This document shows, piece after piece, positions 20,156 through 28,245 of a DNA stretch of 64,000 nucleotides. Under the pieces are notes generated by a model, which saw only the letters and a list, made by a program, of their open reading frames with translations, was not told the DNA's origin and ran no database searches. The first letter of the stretch is position 1. Every line of letters begins with the position of its first letter. The translations under genes and the position numbers were made by a program. This DNA is from Glycomyces albidus (lineage in GTDB: Bacteria; Actinomycetota; Actinomycetes; Mycobacteriales; Micromonosporaceae). The stretch spans positions 1 to 64,000 of the forward strand of contig NZ_WIAO01000025.1 in assembly GCF_009451885.1 (NCBI RefSeq). Direction: 5' to 3'.

Positions 20156-20575
20156 ACCTGGGATCCCGACGCACCCGGCGTGCTCCGCCTCCCGTCCGGC
20201 CGGCTCGTCCGCGGCCGCGGCCTCGCGCGCCCGCTCCCGGACGGACCGGAGCCGCAGTTCGCCCTCTACCTCCTCGGCAAGGAGCCGCCGGCGGTCGCAT
20301 GGGAGGCGACATGGGTCCGCTGGCCCGACTTCCGCCTCCCCGCCGACAAGCCCGCCTTCGCGGCGGCCCTGCGCGACGCCTGGAAGCGCGCCGAGGCCGA
20401 ACGGGTCGAGTTCGCCTGCCACGGCGGCAACGGCCGCACCGGCACCGCCCTCGCCTGCCTGGCCGTCCTCGACGGCGTCCCCGCCGACGAGGCCGTCGCC
20501 TACGTCAGATCCGGCTACAGCCCGAAAGCGGTCGAGACCCCCTGGCAGCGCCGCTTCGTGTCCCGTTTCCAGTGA
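20153..20575 (+). CDS. Protein-tyrosine-phosphatase-like protein
   Basis: A 140-residue protein with the CX5R phosphate-binding loop ACHGGNGRTGTALACLA (Cys about 89, Arg about 95), followed by the helix and the PADEAVAYVRSGYSPKAVETPWQ segment typical of small cysteine phosphatases of the dual-specificity type. The Asp general acid is likely in the DFRLP loop (about 61). It should hydrolyse phosphotyrosine or another phospho-ester in the cytoplasm; the substrate is unknown. It converges with the PIN-domain toxin gene, only 14 nt separating the stops. Confidence 0.78.
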   Translation: MTWDPDAPGVLRLPSGRLVRGRGLARPLPDGPEPQFALYLLGKEPPAVAWEATWVRWPDFRLPADKPAFAAALRDAWKRAEAERVEFACHGGNGRTGTALACLAVLDGVPADEAVAYVRSGYSPKAVETPWQRRFVSRFQ

Positions 20576-20589
20576 GCGGCGGCCACGAG

Positions 20590-21144
20590 TCAGCCCGAGC
20601 GCAGTGCGGCGGACGCTTCGATCAGGCCTGAGCGTTCGAGCTGCGCCAGCACGTCTTCGACAGTCTGCGGCGGGTTGCGCCGTGAATCGGCGATGCGCTG
20701 GAGACAGCCCCACACGCGTTTCGCATCCTGGTCGATCAGGTCGAGCAGGAACTCGTCGGGGCTCCATGCCTCGATGCCCCACGGACCGAGTGCGTCCGGT
20801 GGGAAGTCGCTCAGGTTGAAGGTCACGATCGCATCGGCGCGGCATGCGATCGCCGCTGCGAGCACGTGCCGGTCGTCTTCGTCGGGGAGTTTGAGCCCGT
20901 CGATGAGCGGATCGTAGTTCTCGACGAGGCAGTCGCGGATCGAGGCGTTCATGCGGTCGCGCAGCAGGTCGAGCTTCCCGGGCGGGATGTCCGGGCGGCT
21001 CCGGGTGATCGCGCGCTGCATCTCGTCGAGGATCCGGCCGGTCCACCGCGCTTGCGCGAGACCGGCCTGCGCGACGCGGATGAGCATGTCGCGCAATGTG
21101 TTCGGGTAGAGGGCGTTCGCGTCGTACAGGACTCGAAGCGGCAC
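20590..21144 (-). CDS. PIN-domain ribonuclease toxin (VapC-like)
   Basis: A 184-residue PIN-domain protein. It starts LRVLYDANALYPN with the first acidic residue (D8), continues with a second acidic helix (GRILDEMQRAI), and has LPDEDDRHVLAAAIACRADAIVTFNLSDFP with the remaining acidic residues. PIN toxins cleave tRNA or other RNA with Mg2+. The GTG start lies 1 nt after the stop of the HTH antitoxin gene, so translation is coupled. This type is larger than classical VapC and usually pairs with an excisionase-like HTH protein, as it does here. Confidence 0.88.
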   Translation of the reverse strand: MPLRVLYDANALYPNTLRDMLIRVAQAGLAQARWTGRILDEMQRAITRSRPDIPPGKLDLLRDRMNASIRDCLVENYDPLIDGLKLPDEDDRHVLAAAIACRADAIVTFNLSDFPPDALGPWGIEAWSPDEFLLDLIDQDAKRVWGCLQRIADSRRNPPQTVEDVLAQLERSGLIEASAALRSG

Positions 21145-21145
21145 G

Positions 21146-21604
21146 TCAGATCCCCAGCTCCTGCCCCAGCTCGCCGAGTTCGTCGGCTGTCCGCCGGCGT
21201 TGTTCGTCGTCAGTGCGCTTGTAGTCGAGGAGGTCTGCGAGCGCGATCCGGCGATGCCGCCCGATTTTGCGGTGGGGGATCTCGCCCTGTTCGAGGAGGC
21301 GGATCAGATAGGGGCGCGAGACACCGAGCAGGTCCGCCGCCTGCTGGGTGGTCAGCTCGGCCTGCGAGGGCACCACGGACACGCCCCGCCCCTCCGCGAG
21401 CTGCGCCAGGATCTGCGCGAAGAGCGTGATCGCAGGACGGGGGAGCACCAGGGACGGCTCGCCGTGCTCCACGATGACCTCGATCAATTCCGGTTCGGCC
21501 GGATGCTTCGCGAGGTAGTCCTTGATACGGCGCAGCGCACGCTGCGCCGCTTCGGCGTCGACGTCTCCCGGTTGCACTGAACTGACCGGTCCGATTCCCG
21601 TCAT
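21146..21604 (-). CDS. Excisionase-like HTH antitoxin
   Basis: A 152-residue protein whose C-terminal half has an excisionase/MerR-type winged HTH (ELTTQQAADLLGVSRPYLIRLLEQGEIPHRKIGRHRRI, about residues 87-125). The N-terminal half is an unassigned helical region. ATG 21604 is chosen because GAGGAGG lies 8 nt upstream; the GTG 9 nt earlier has no spacing. It is paired with the PIN toxin gene directly downstream. The expected role is neutralising the toxin and repressing the pair through the repeats in its own promoter. Confidence 0.85.
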   Translation of the reverse strand: MTGIGPVSSVQPGDVDAEAAQRALRRIKDYLAKHPAEPELIEVIVEHGEPSLVLPRPAITLFAQILAQLAEGRGVSVVPSQAELTTQQAADLLGVSRPYLIRLLEQGEIPHRKIGRHRRIALADLLDYKRTDDEQRRRTADELGELGQELGI

Positions 21605-21610
21605 CCTCTG

Positions 21611-21653
21611 CACCTCCTCATCGAATCATACGAACTATTCGAAATAAACGCAA
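21611..21653 (-). promoter_or_regulatory. Promoter and candidate operator of the PIN toxin-antitoxin pair
   Basis: On the minus strand TTGCGT and TATGAT are separated by exactly 17 nt, close to the sigma-70 consensus and placing the start about 14 nt before the ATG. Three TTCG-type direct repeats with 9-nt period overlap the -10 region (TTCGAATAG, TTCGTATGA, TTCGATGAG), as expected of an autorepression site. Confidence 0.65.
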
Positions 21654-21654
21654 G

Positions 21655-21699
21655 CGAAAGTGTTCTGTACATTAAGTTCGCGGTTTGCGAACACTTTCG
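21655..21699. repeat. Perfect 11-bp inverted repeat between divergent genes
   Basis: CGAAAGTGTTC at 21655-21665 and GAACACTTTCG at 21689-21699 flank 23 nt. An overlapping smaller palindrome GTTCGC/GCGAAC lies inside. It is placed in the AT-rich divergent promoter region of the antitoxin and DUF4129 genes, so an operator is more likely than a terminator. Confidence 0.6.
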
Positions 21700-21795
21700 G
21701 CGGCCTCGGGCTGGTAGGCGGTTTCCGGCGCCTTGGCATAAGGTGGGGGACGCGCATCACCCCAGCCGCCGCACCGAACCCCTTTGAGGTCGTCC

Positions 21796-22518
21796 ATGAC
21801 GCAGACCGAACCGCCCGAGCGCTCGACGCTGCGGCGGTGGCTGCCGGTCGGCGTCGTCGTGGCCGCGCTGCTCGTCGTCGGGATCGCCGCGCAGGGGACC
21901 GGCCTGCAGTGGGACGAGGCCCGGATGCCCGGGTCGACCGGCGACGCGGAGAGCCTCCCGCCGCCGTTCATGAGCCAGGAGCCGCCTCCGTCGATGCCCG
22001 AGGCCGGCGAGGCCGAGGACGCCTTCACGCTGCCGCCCTGGGTCTCGTGGCTCGTCCTCGGGATCCTCCTGGGCGTCCCCGCGCTGCTCATCGTCCTGTT
22101 CGTGGTCCGCCGCGTCATCGACTGGCTCGTCGACGCCCCCGAGTCCAGCGGCGAACCCGAGCCCGAACCCGCGTACCTGCGCCGGGACTTCGCGCTCGTC
22201 GAGGACGCCATCGCCTCCGCGCTCGCCGAGATGGACCTCGGGGCCGACGCCAGGGCGGCGATCATCGCCTGCTGGGTCCACTTCGAACGCGCCGCCGAGA
22301 CCGTCGGCATCGAACGCGACGCCTCCGACACGCCCGCCGACCTGGTGCGCAAACTCCTGTCCCGCCACGACCTCGACGGCTCGGCCCTGAACCGGCTCAC
22401 CGAGGCGTACCTGCGGGCCCGCTACTCGACCCACGAGGTCGTCGAGGCCGACCGCGACCGGGCCCGCGACGCGCTCGTGGCACTCCGGACCGAGCTCGGC
22501 CTCAGGGAGGCGACATGA
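21796..22518 (+). CDS. DUF4129 domain membrane protein
   Basis: A 240-residue protein with two transmembrane helices (about 20-37 and 78-103) and a cytoplasmic C-terminal DUF4129-type domain (about 130-235, FALVEDAIASALAEMDLGADARAAIIACW..., then ARYSTHEV). These proteins occur next to MoxR ATPases and DUF58 proteins in actinobacteria, probably in an envelope-linked chaperone complex. GAGG lies 6 nt before ATG 21796. The last four bases overlap the next start (ATGA). Confidence 0.82.
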   Translation: MTQTEPPERSTLRRWLPVGVVVAALLVVGIAAQGTGLQWDEARMPGSTGDAESLPPPFMSQEPPPSMPEAGEAEDAFTLPPWVSWLVLGILLGVPALLIVLFVVRRVIDWLVDAPESSGEPEPEPAYLRRDFALVEDAIASALAEMDLGADARAAIIACWVHFERAAETVGIERDASDTPADLVRKLLSRHDLDGSALNRLTEAYLRARYSTHEVVEADRDRARDALVALRTELGLREAT

Positions 22519-23045
22519 CCAGGCGGGACGACGTGAAGGACTTCCTGGCGCCGTTCGGGCGCCTGCGGATGTGGCCGGTCGTCGGCACCGTCGCCGCCGC
22601 GGGCCTGGCCTGGGCGGTCGCGCGCATGTCCGGCGTCGAGTTCGCGCTCTGGCAGGTCGTCATGCTCGCGCTCGCCGCGCTCTTCGCGCACTCGGTCGTC
22701 TCCGGGATGCGCGCCGACACCGAGGCCGCCCCCGAACTCGTCGTCCACACCGTCAACGAACCGTCCTGGCGCCCCTTCGCCGACGTCAACCGCTGGGAGG
22801 ACCGGTTCATCTTCGCCGAGGCCAAGCCCGGCCGGTTCGACACCACCAACGCCAAGCAGCAGCTCGTCGCGCTCGCCGCCGAGCGGCTGCGGCTGCGCCG
22901 GGGCCTGTCCCTCACCGAGCAGCCCGCCGAGTGTCGGGCCGTCCTCGGCGAATCCACGTACCGGTTCCTGACCGGGCCCGTCCCGGACTGCCCCACGCCG
23001 CGGCAGCTCGGCGAACACCTGCACGCCATCGAGGAGATCTCATGA
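22515..23045 (+). CDS. Two-helix membrane protein of the MoxR operon
   Basis: A 176-residue protein with two adjacent hydrophobic segments (about 19-36 and 41-62) and a soluble C-terminal domain (about 75-176) that includes RWEDRFIFAEAKPGRFDTTNAKQQLVALAAERLRLRRG. The ATG overlaps the DUF4129 stop by 4 nt, with GGAGG just upstream, and its own stop overlaps the moxR start. I recognise the position but no named family. The operon suggests a subunit of the same membrane complex. Confidence 0.72.
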   Translation: MTRRDDVKDFLAPFGRLRMWPVVGTVAAAGLAWAVARMSGVEFALWQVVMLALAALFAHSVVSGMRADTEAAPELVVHTVNEPSWRPFADVNRWEDRFIFAEAKPGRFDTTNAKQQLVALAAERLRLRRGLSLTEQPAECRAVLGESTYRFLTGPVPDCPTPRQLGEHLHAIEEIS

Positions 23046-24037
23046 CCGACACCCCGCGCATCAGCCTCGACCAGGTCGCGCACTACTCCGACGCCGTCCT
23101 GAAGTCGGTCCGGTCGGTCATCGTCGGCAAGGACGAGCCGCTGCGCCTGGTCCTGGCCGGGATCCTCGCCGGCGGCCACATCCTCCTCGAGGACCTCCCC
23201 GGCCTCGGCAAGACCCTCACCGCCCGCTGCTTCGCGCAGAGCCTCGGCCTCGACTTCCGCCGGCTCCAGTTCACGCCCGACCTGCTGCCCGCCGACGTCA
23301 CCGGCTCCCTGCTCTACAACCAGAAGTCCGGCGAGTTCGTCTACCGCAAGGGCCCGGTCCACACCAACCTCCTCCTCGCCGACGAGATCAACCGGACGCC
23401 GCCGAAGACCCAGTCCGCGCTCCTCGAGGCCATGCAGGAGCGCCAGGTCTCCGTCGAAGGCGATACCCACCTCCTGCCCGAGCCGTTCACCGTCCTCGCC
23501 ACCTCCAACCCCGTCGAGTTCGAAGGCACCTACCAGCTCCCCGAGGCCCAGCTCGACCGGTTCCTGCTGCGCGTCTCCTTCGGCTACCCCACGCCCGACG
23601 AGGAGTGGGAGGTCCTCCAGCGCCGCATCGGCCGCCGCGCCGAGACCGCCGACCTCGCGCCCGTCATCGACGCGCCCACCCTCGTCGGCATGCAGCGCGC
23701 CCTCGAGGACGTCACCGTCGAGGACTCCGTGGGCCGCTACATGGTCGCCATCACCACCGCCACCCGCGGCCACGCGCAGGTCCAGGTCGGCGCCTCCCCG
23801 CGCGGCTCGCTCGCGCTGCTGCTCGCCTCCCGCGCCCTCGCCGTCCTCTCAGGACGCGACTTCGTGACCCCCGACGACGTCAAGGGCGTCGCCGCCGCCG
23901 CGCTCGCCCACCGCATCACGCTCAAGCCGGAGCTGTGGATGCGCCGCATCGACCCGGCGGCGGTCGTCGCCGACATCTGCCGCGGCGTCGAGGCCCCGCA
24001 GACCGCGCAGGCCCCGACCTACTCCGCACGGCGATGA
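23042..24037 (+). CDS. MoxR-family AAA+ ATPase
   Basis: A 331-residue AAA+ ATPase. It has Walker A EDLPGLGKTLTA (about 52), Walker B NLLLADEINRTPPKTQSALLEAMQE (about 112), sensor 1 TVLATSNPVEFEGTY and the C-terminal lid with GASPRGSLALL. MoxR proteins act as chaperones for maturing protein complexes, typically together with a DUF58 (vWA-like) partner, which follows here. ATGA overlaps with both neighbours show tight translational coupling. Confidence 0.95.
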   Translation: MTDTPRISLDQVAHYSDAVLKSVRSVIVGKDEPLRLVLAGILAGGHILLEDLPGLGKTLTARCFAQSLGLDFRRLQFTPDLLPADVTGSLLYNQKSGEFVYRKGPVHTNLLLADEINRTPPKTQSALLEAMQERQVSVEGDTHLLPEPFTVLATSNPVEFEGTYQLPEAQLDRFLLRVSFGYPTPDEEWEVLQRRIGRRAETADLAPVIDAPTLVGMQRALEDVTVEDSVGRYMVAITTATRGHAQVQVGASPRGSLALLLASRALAVLSGRDFVTPDDVKGVAAAALAHRITLKPELWMRRIDPAAVVADICRGVEAPQTAQAPTYSARR

Positions 24038-25416
24038 CGATCGCACGCGACCCGGTCCTGAGCCTGCGCACCGACAACGCCCGGCCGGTGCGGCCGGCCG
24101 GGTACGGCGGCGCCGTCGAGGCGCCCGTGACGTGGCGGCGCACGAAGGCCCTGACCCGCGCCGTCGCGATCGGCGCCGTGTGCCTGCTGGCCGCCGTCGC
24201 CTTCGGCCGCGTCGACCTCGTCCTCATCGCCGCGCCGTTCGCGATCGGCACCGCCGTGCTCCTCCAGCGGCGCCCGGTCCGCCCGCCGCAGGCCCGCCTC
24301 GCCCCGCTCGAAGGCACCGCCGACGACCTGGCCTGCCCCGAAGGCGGCACTGCCGCCGTGCGCGTCATCGTCGCCAACCCCGAGCCGGTCGCGGTCGCCA
24401 CGCTCGTCACCGCCGCCGCGGACCCCTGGATCGACCTGCACACCGGCAAAGGCGACTTCGCCTCGTGGATCGGGCCGGGCTCCGGGCGGGACCTCGTCGT
24501 CGCCGGGACCGCCCGCCGCTGGGGCGAGCACCACCTCGGGCCCGTGCACGTCCGCTCGATCGCCTGCGGCGGCCTCCTGGAGACCACGGTCCAGCGCCTG
24601 CCCGGCGCGACCGCGTGGGTCCTGCCGGTCCCCGACTGGTTCGACTCGGCCGAGTCCCTCCCGTTCGCCGACGGCGTCACCGGCGTCCACCGCTCCCGCC
24701 GCGGCGGCGACTCCGGCGAACTCGCCGAAGTGCGCCTCTTCCAGCCCGGCGACCGCCTCCGCCGCATCGACTGGCGCACCTCGATGCGCACGCAGGACCT
24801 CTACGTCAACGCGACCCTCTCCGAACGCGACACCGACGTCACCCTGGTCCTCGACCTCCAGGTCGAGGCCGGCGTCTCCGGCGGCGTGGACGGCGATCCG
24901 TCGATCGCCGACCTCACCGTGCGCGCCGCGGGCGCCGTCGCCTCCCACTACGCCCTCCAAGGCGACCGCACCGCCTGCGTCGAGTTCGGCGCCCGCGGCC
25001 GCCGCATGCGGGCCGGGGCGGGACGCCGCCACGCCGCCGCGACCCTCCGCTGGCTCGCCTCGGTCGAGATCCCGCCGGACCCGATCCCGCCCTCGCCGGA
25101 GCTGCTGCGCCGCCAGCTCGGCGGCCAGCGCAGCCTCAACGTGGTCTTCACGCCGCTGCTCACCGACCGCTCGATCGCGCTCGTCGCCTCGCTCGCCCGC
25201 GCCGGCCGGCCGGTCCTGTGCGTCGACACGCTCCCGCCGCACCTCGCCCCGCCCCGCCGGACACATTGGACACCGTACGCCGAGCGGCTGTGGCGGCTGG
25301 CCCGCGAGAACACCGTCATGGAGCTGCGCGACCTCGGCGTCGCCGTCGAGCCCTGGCGGGGCTCGGCCTCCCTCGACACCGTGCTCGCCGAACTCAACCG
25401 GAGGCGCTACCGATGA
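24034..25416 (+). CDS. DUF58 domain protein
   Basis: A 460-residue protein with two hydrophobic helices near the N-terminus (about 45-85), then a beta-rich region. The DUF58 signature is at about 230-262 (FQPGDRLRRIDWRTSMRT, then DLYVNATLSERDTDVTLVLDL), leading into a vWA-like fold. It partners MoxR ATPases. ATG 24034 is chosen because it overlaps the moxR stop (ATGA); a longer open frame to the left lies inside moxR and is not coding. Its stop overlaps a 12-codon ORF. Confidence 0.9.
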   Translation: MTIARDPVLSLRTDNARPVRPAGYGGAVEAPVTWRRTKALTRAVAIGAVCLLAAVAFGRVDLVLIAAPFAIGTAVLLQRRPVRPPQARLAPLEGTADDLACPEGGTAAVRVIVANPEPVAVATLVTAAADPWIDLHTGKGDFASWIGPGSGRDLVVAGTARRWGEHHLGPVHVRSIACGGLLETTVQRLPGATAWVLPVPDWFDSAESLPFADGVTGVHRSRRGGDSGELAEVRLFQPGDRLRRIDWRTSMRTQDLYVNATLSERDTDVTLVLDLQVEAGVSGGVDGDPSIADLTVRAAGAVASHYALQGDRTACVEFGARGRRMRAGAGRRHAAATLRWLASVEIPPDPIPPSPELLRRQLGGQRSLNVVFTPLLTDRSIALVASLARAGRPVLCVDTLPPHLAPPRRTHWTPYAERLWRLARENTVMELRDLGVAVEPWRGSASLDTVLAELNRRRYR

Positions 25417-25451
25417 GCCCCTTGACGACGCTGCGAGCCGTGCATGAGTGA
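25413..25451 (+). CDS. 12-residue bridging ORF between DUF58 and the next gene
   Basis: ATG in the ATGA overlap with the DUF58 stop encodes MSPLTTLRAVHE and ends at TGA 25449-25451, overlapping the next ATG (25444). It would hand ribosomes from DUF58 to the downstream gene. There is no protein-level evidence that the peptide has a function. Confidence 0.3.
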   Translation: MSPLTTLRAVHE

Positions 25452-26085
25452 CGTCCAGCGCGGCCTCCTCCAGGCCCTCCGCGACGGCGCCCGCGAGCGC
25501 GCCAAGGCCGGGCGCGCCACCGGTCTCACCTGGGCCCGGCGCGTCGCGCCCGCCCCGGTCCTGCTGCGGCTGCTCGTGGCACTGACCCTCTTCGTCGCCG
25601 CCGAGATCGCCGTCCCGCCCGAATGGGCCGGCACCGGCTTCTACGTCGCCGCCGCCGCACTCGTGTCCCTCGCCGCGGCCCTCGCGCCCGCCGGGCCGGC
25701 GCCGCTGGTCGCCATCGGCTTCGTCCTCGCCGCATGGCTCCTCGCCGACGCCTTCGGCGGTGCCTCCGAGAACGCCTCCGGCGCGCCCCGCGCTCCCGCA
25801 TTGTGGACGGCCGCCGCCCTCGCCTGCCTGCTGTACACCGCCCACTCGGCCGCCGCCGTCGCGCAGCGCTTCCGAACGACTACCGCAATGGACGGTGAGA
25901 TCATGCTCACCTGGGCGAAACACCTCGGACTGGTCCTGGCGTCGACTGCGGCCCTCGCCCTCGCCCTGGCGCTGTTCACCGCGTATTTCACCGGTCTCAC
26001 CGCAGGTCTCGCCGTCGCAGCCGGGATCGTGGCCGCGGTCACCGTGATCTACGTCCTCGCGCGTTCACTACACAAGACCCCCTGA
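25444..26085 (+). CDS. Membrane protein of the MoxR/DUF58 operon
   Basis: A 213-residue protein with about six hydrophobic segments (near 45-57, 65-85, 88-107, 120-140, 160-180 and 185-207), rich in Ala and Leu, with a basic N-terminal cytoplasmic part. No domain is recognised. It is the last gene of the DUF4129/MoxR/DUF58 series and lies 20 nt before ndh. The role is inferred only from operon position. Confidence 0.7.
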   Translation: MSDVQRGLLQALRDGARERAKAGRATGLTWARRVAPAPVLLRLLVALTLFVAAEIAVPPEWAGTGFYVAAAALVSLAAALAPAGPAPLVAIGFVLAAWLLADAFGGASENASGAPRAPALWTAAALACLLYTAHSAAAVAQRFRTTTAMDGEIMLTWAKHLGLVLASTAALALALALFTAYFTGLTAGLAVAAGIVAAVTVIYVLARSLHKTP

Positions 26086-26105
26086 ACAGGGCAAGAATTG
26101 AACCC

Positions 26106-27482
26106 GTGAAACGTATAGTCGTGATAGGTGCCGGTCACGTCGGTTTTTACGTTGCCGAACGCTTGAGCAAGCTGTTGAAGGGCGACATCAAGCGCGGTCA
26201 AGTTGAACTGATGGTCATCGACCCCAACCAGCACATGACCTACCAGCCGTTCCTGCCCGAGGCGGCCGCTGGCTCCATCTCCCCGCGACACGGCGTTGTG
26301 CCGCTCCGACAGGCCCTCAAGCTCTGCACGATCATCACCGGTGCGGTCACCGAGGTCAAGCACGCCGAGCGCAAGCTCATGGTGCAGCCGTTCGCCGGAC
26401 CCGCCCGAGAGATCGAATACGACGAGGTCGTGGTCGCCCCCGGTTCCGTGTCCCGGCCCCTCCCCATCCCCGGCCTGGCCGACACCGCCATCGGCATCAA
26501 GTCGATGGGCGAGGCCATCTGGCTGCGCAACCACGTCCTCCAGCGCTTCGACATCGCCGCCTCCACCGAGGACCCCGACGTGCGCCGCAAGGCCCTCACG
26601 TTCCTCACCGTCGGCGGCGGCTTCGCCGGCGCCGAGACCCTCGGCGAGCTCGAGGACCTCACGGCGAACATCGTCAAGAACTACCCGATGCTCGACGCCT
26701 CCGAGATCAAGTGGTACCTCGTCGAGTACGCCAACAAGATCCTCCCCGAGGTCGGCCCCGAGATGGGCGCCTACGCCGCCCGCGAGCTCACCAAGCGCGG
26801 CGTCGACATCCGCCTGGGCACCACCCTCAAGTCCTGCGAGGGCGGCCACGTCATCCTCACCGACGGCGAGGAGTTCGACACCGACACCATCATCTGGACC
26901 GCCGGCGTCATGCCCCACCCGATGCTCAAGCAGACCGACCTCCCCATCGGCCCCCGCGGCCACCTCGAGTGCAACACCCGGCTCCAGGTCGCGACCGGCG
27001 TCGAGGCCGGCAAGCACACCATCGGCGAGGTCGTCGAAGGCGCCTGGGGCGCGGGCGACTCCGCGCAGGTCCCCGACACCTCGGACTTCCCGATGGACTG
27101 GTGCACGCCCTCCGCGCAGCACGCCGTCCGCCAGGCCGCCACCCTGGCCGAGAACGTCTACCGCAACCACGTCGGGCGCGAACTCAAGCCGTACGAGCAC
27201 AAGTACATCGGCTCGGTCGCCGGGCTCGGCCTGTACAAGGGCGTCGCCAACACCTACGGCTTCAAGGCCAAGGGCCTCCTCGCCTGGCTCATGCACCGCG
27301 GCTACCACCTGTCGCGCGTGCCCGGCACCGGCCGCAAGGGCCGCGTCCTCGCCGACTGGATCGTCGGCTTCTTCACGAAGCGCGAAATGGTCCAGCTCGG
27401 TGAGATCCAGGCGGGCCGCGAACCGTTCGAGGCCATCGCCGCAGGCACCGACCCCGCACGAGCCGCCAAGTCCGTCGGTTAG
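26106..27482 (+). CDS. ndh: Type II NADH:quinone oxidoreductase
   Basis: A single-subunit, non-proton-pumping NADH dehydrogenase on the cytoplasmic face of the membrane. The 458 residues have the FAD-binding GxGxxG start (RIVVIGAGHVGFYVAE), the second NAD-binding GGGFAGAETLGEL (about 177), the ATG-type stretch IIWTAGV and the quinone-region AQHAVRQAATLAENV. A C-terminal amphipathic region with LAWLMHRGYHL follows. The start is GTG, 20 nt after the previous stop. A strong terminator follows, separating it from mtrA. Confidence 0.92.
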   Translation: MKRIVVIGAGHVGFYVAERLSKLLKGDIKRGQVELMVIDPNQHMTYQPFLPEAAAGSISPRHGVVPLRQALKLCTIITGAVTEVKHAERKLMVQPFAGPAREIEYDEVVVAPGSVSRPLPIPGLADTAIGIKSMGEAIWLRNHVLQRFDIAASTEDPDVRRKALTFLTVGGGFAGAETLGELEDLTANIVKNYPMLDASEIKWYLVEYANKILPEVGPEMGAYAARELTKRGVDIRLGTTLKSCEGGHVILTDGEEFDTDTIIWTAGVMPHPMLKQTDLPIGPRGHLECNTRLQVATGVEAGKHTIGEVVEGAWGAGDSAQVPDTSDFPMDWCTPSAQHAVRQAATLAENVYRNHVGRELKPYEHKYIGSVAGLGLYKGVANTYGFKAKGLLAWLMHRGYHLSRVPGTGRKGRVLADWIVGFFTKREMVQLGEIQAGREPFEAIAAGTDPARAAKSVG

Positions 27483-27493
27483 TCGTTACAGTT

Positions 27494-27525
27494 AGAGCAC
27501 CACGGGTGTCCACCCGTGGTGCTCT
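27494..27525 (+). terminator. Terminator after ndh
   Basis: A 14-15 bp perfect stem AGAGCACCACGGGTG with its complement, a minimal loop, then CGGCTTTT. It lies directly before the mtrA ribosome binding site. Confidence 0.9.
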
Positions 27526-27549
27526 CGGCTTTTGCGAGGTGGAAAACTG

Positions 27550-28245
27550 GTGTCCATGAGAGCACGCGTACTCGTCGTTGACGACGACCCGGCGCTGGCG
27601 GAGATGCTCGGCATCATCCTCCGGACCGAAGGCTTCACCCCCACCTTCGTCGTCGACGGCGAGAAGGCGCTCGCCGCGTTCAAAGAGCACCGGCCCGACA
27701 TCGTGCTGCTCGACCTCATGCTCCCGGGCATGAGCGGCATCGACGTCGCGAAGGCGATCCGAGGCGAGTCCGGCGTGCCGATCGTCATGCTCACCGCGAA
27801 GTCCGACACCGTCGACGTGGTCCTCGGCCTCGAATCGGGCGCCGACGACTACATCGTGAAGCCGTTCAAGCCCAAGGAGCTGGTGGCCCGCATCCGCGCC
27901 CGCCTGCGCCGCGGCGACGACGTCACGCCCGAGCGCCTCGAGATCGGCAAGCCCGGCCTCCAGGTCCAGATCGACGTGCCCGCCCACCAGGTCACCCTCA
28001 ACGGCGCCGAGGTCAAGCTGACCCCGCTCGAGTTCGACCTGCTCGTGGCCCTCGCCCGCAAGCCCCGCCAGGTGTTCACCCGCCAGGTCCTGCTCGAGCA
28101 GGTCTGGGGCTACCGGCACTCCGCCGACACGCGCCTGGTCAACGTCCACGTCCAGCGCCTGCGCGCCAAGATCGAGCCCGACCCCGAGCGTCCGCAGCTC
28201 ATCCAGACCGTCCGCGGCGTCGGGTACAAGGCCGGACTGGGCTAG
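27550..28245 (+). CDS. mtrA: Response regulator MtrA
   Basis: An OmpR-family response regulator, 231 residues. The receiver domain has acidic pocket D11-D13, phosphorylated Asp about 55 in IVLLDLMLPG and Lys in IVKPFKPKEL. The winged-helix DNA-binding domain (about 130-231) has KLTPLEFDLLVALARKP and HSADTRLVNVHVQRLRAKIE. MtrA controls cell wall and division genes. The GTG at 27550 (VSMRARVLVVDDD) is chosen because it is 7 nt after a GAGGTGGA site and matches the MDTMRQR start of the mycobacterial protein; ATG 27556 is an alternative. The stop is directly followed by mtrB. Confidence 0.96.
   Translation: MSMRARVLVVDDDPALAEMLGIILRTEGFTPTFVVDGEKALAAFKEHRPDIVLLDLMLPGMSGIDVAKAIRGESGVPIVMLTAKSDTVDVVLGLESGADDYIVKPFKPKELVARIRARLRRGDDVTPERLEIGKPGLQVQIDVPAHQVTLNGAEVKLTPLEFDLLVALARKPRQVFTRQVLLEQVWGYRHSADTRLVNVHVQRLRAKIEPDPERPQLIQTVRGVGYKAGLG

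Noticed and set aside
21796-26085. MoxR/DUF58/DUF4129 genes as an antiphage MoxR-vWA system
   Set aside because: This is the standard actinobacterial envelope-associated operon; no nuclease or toxin partner is present.
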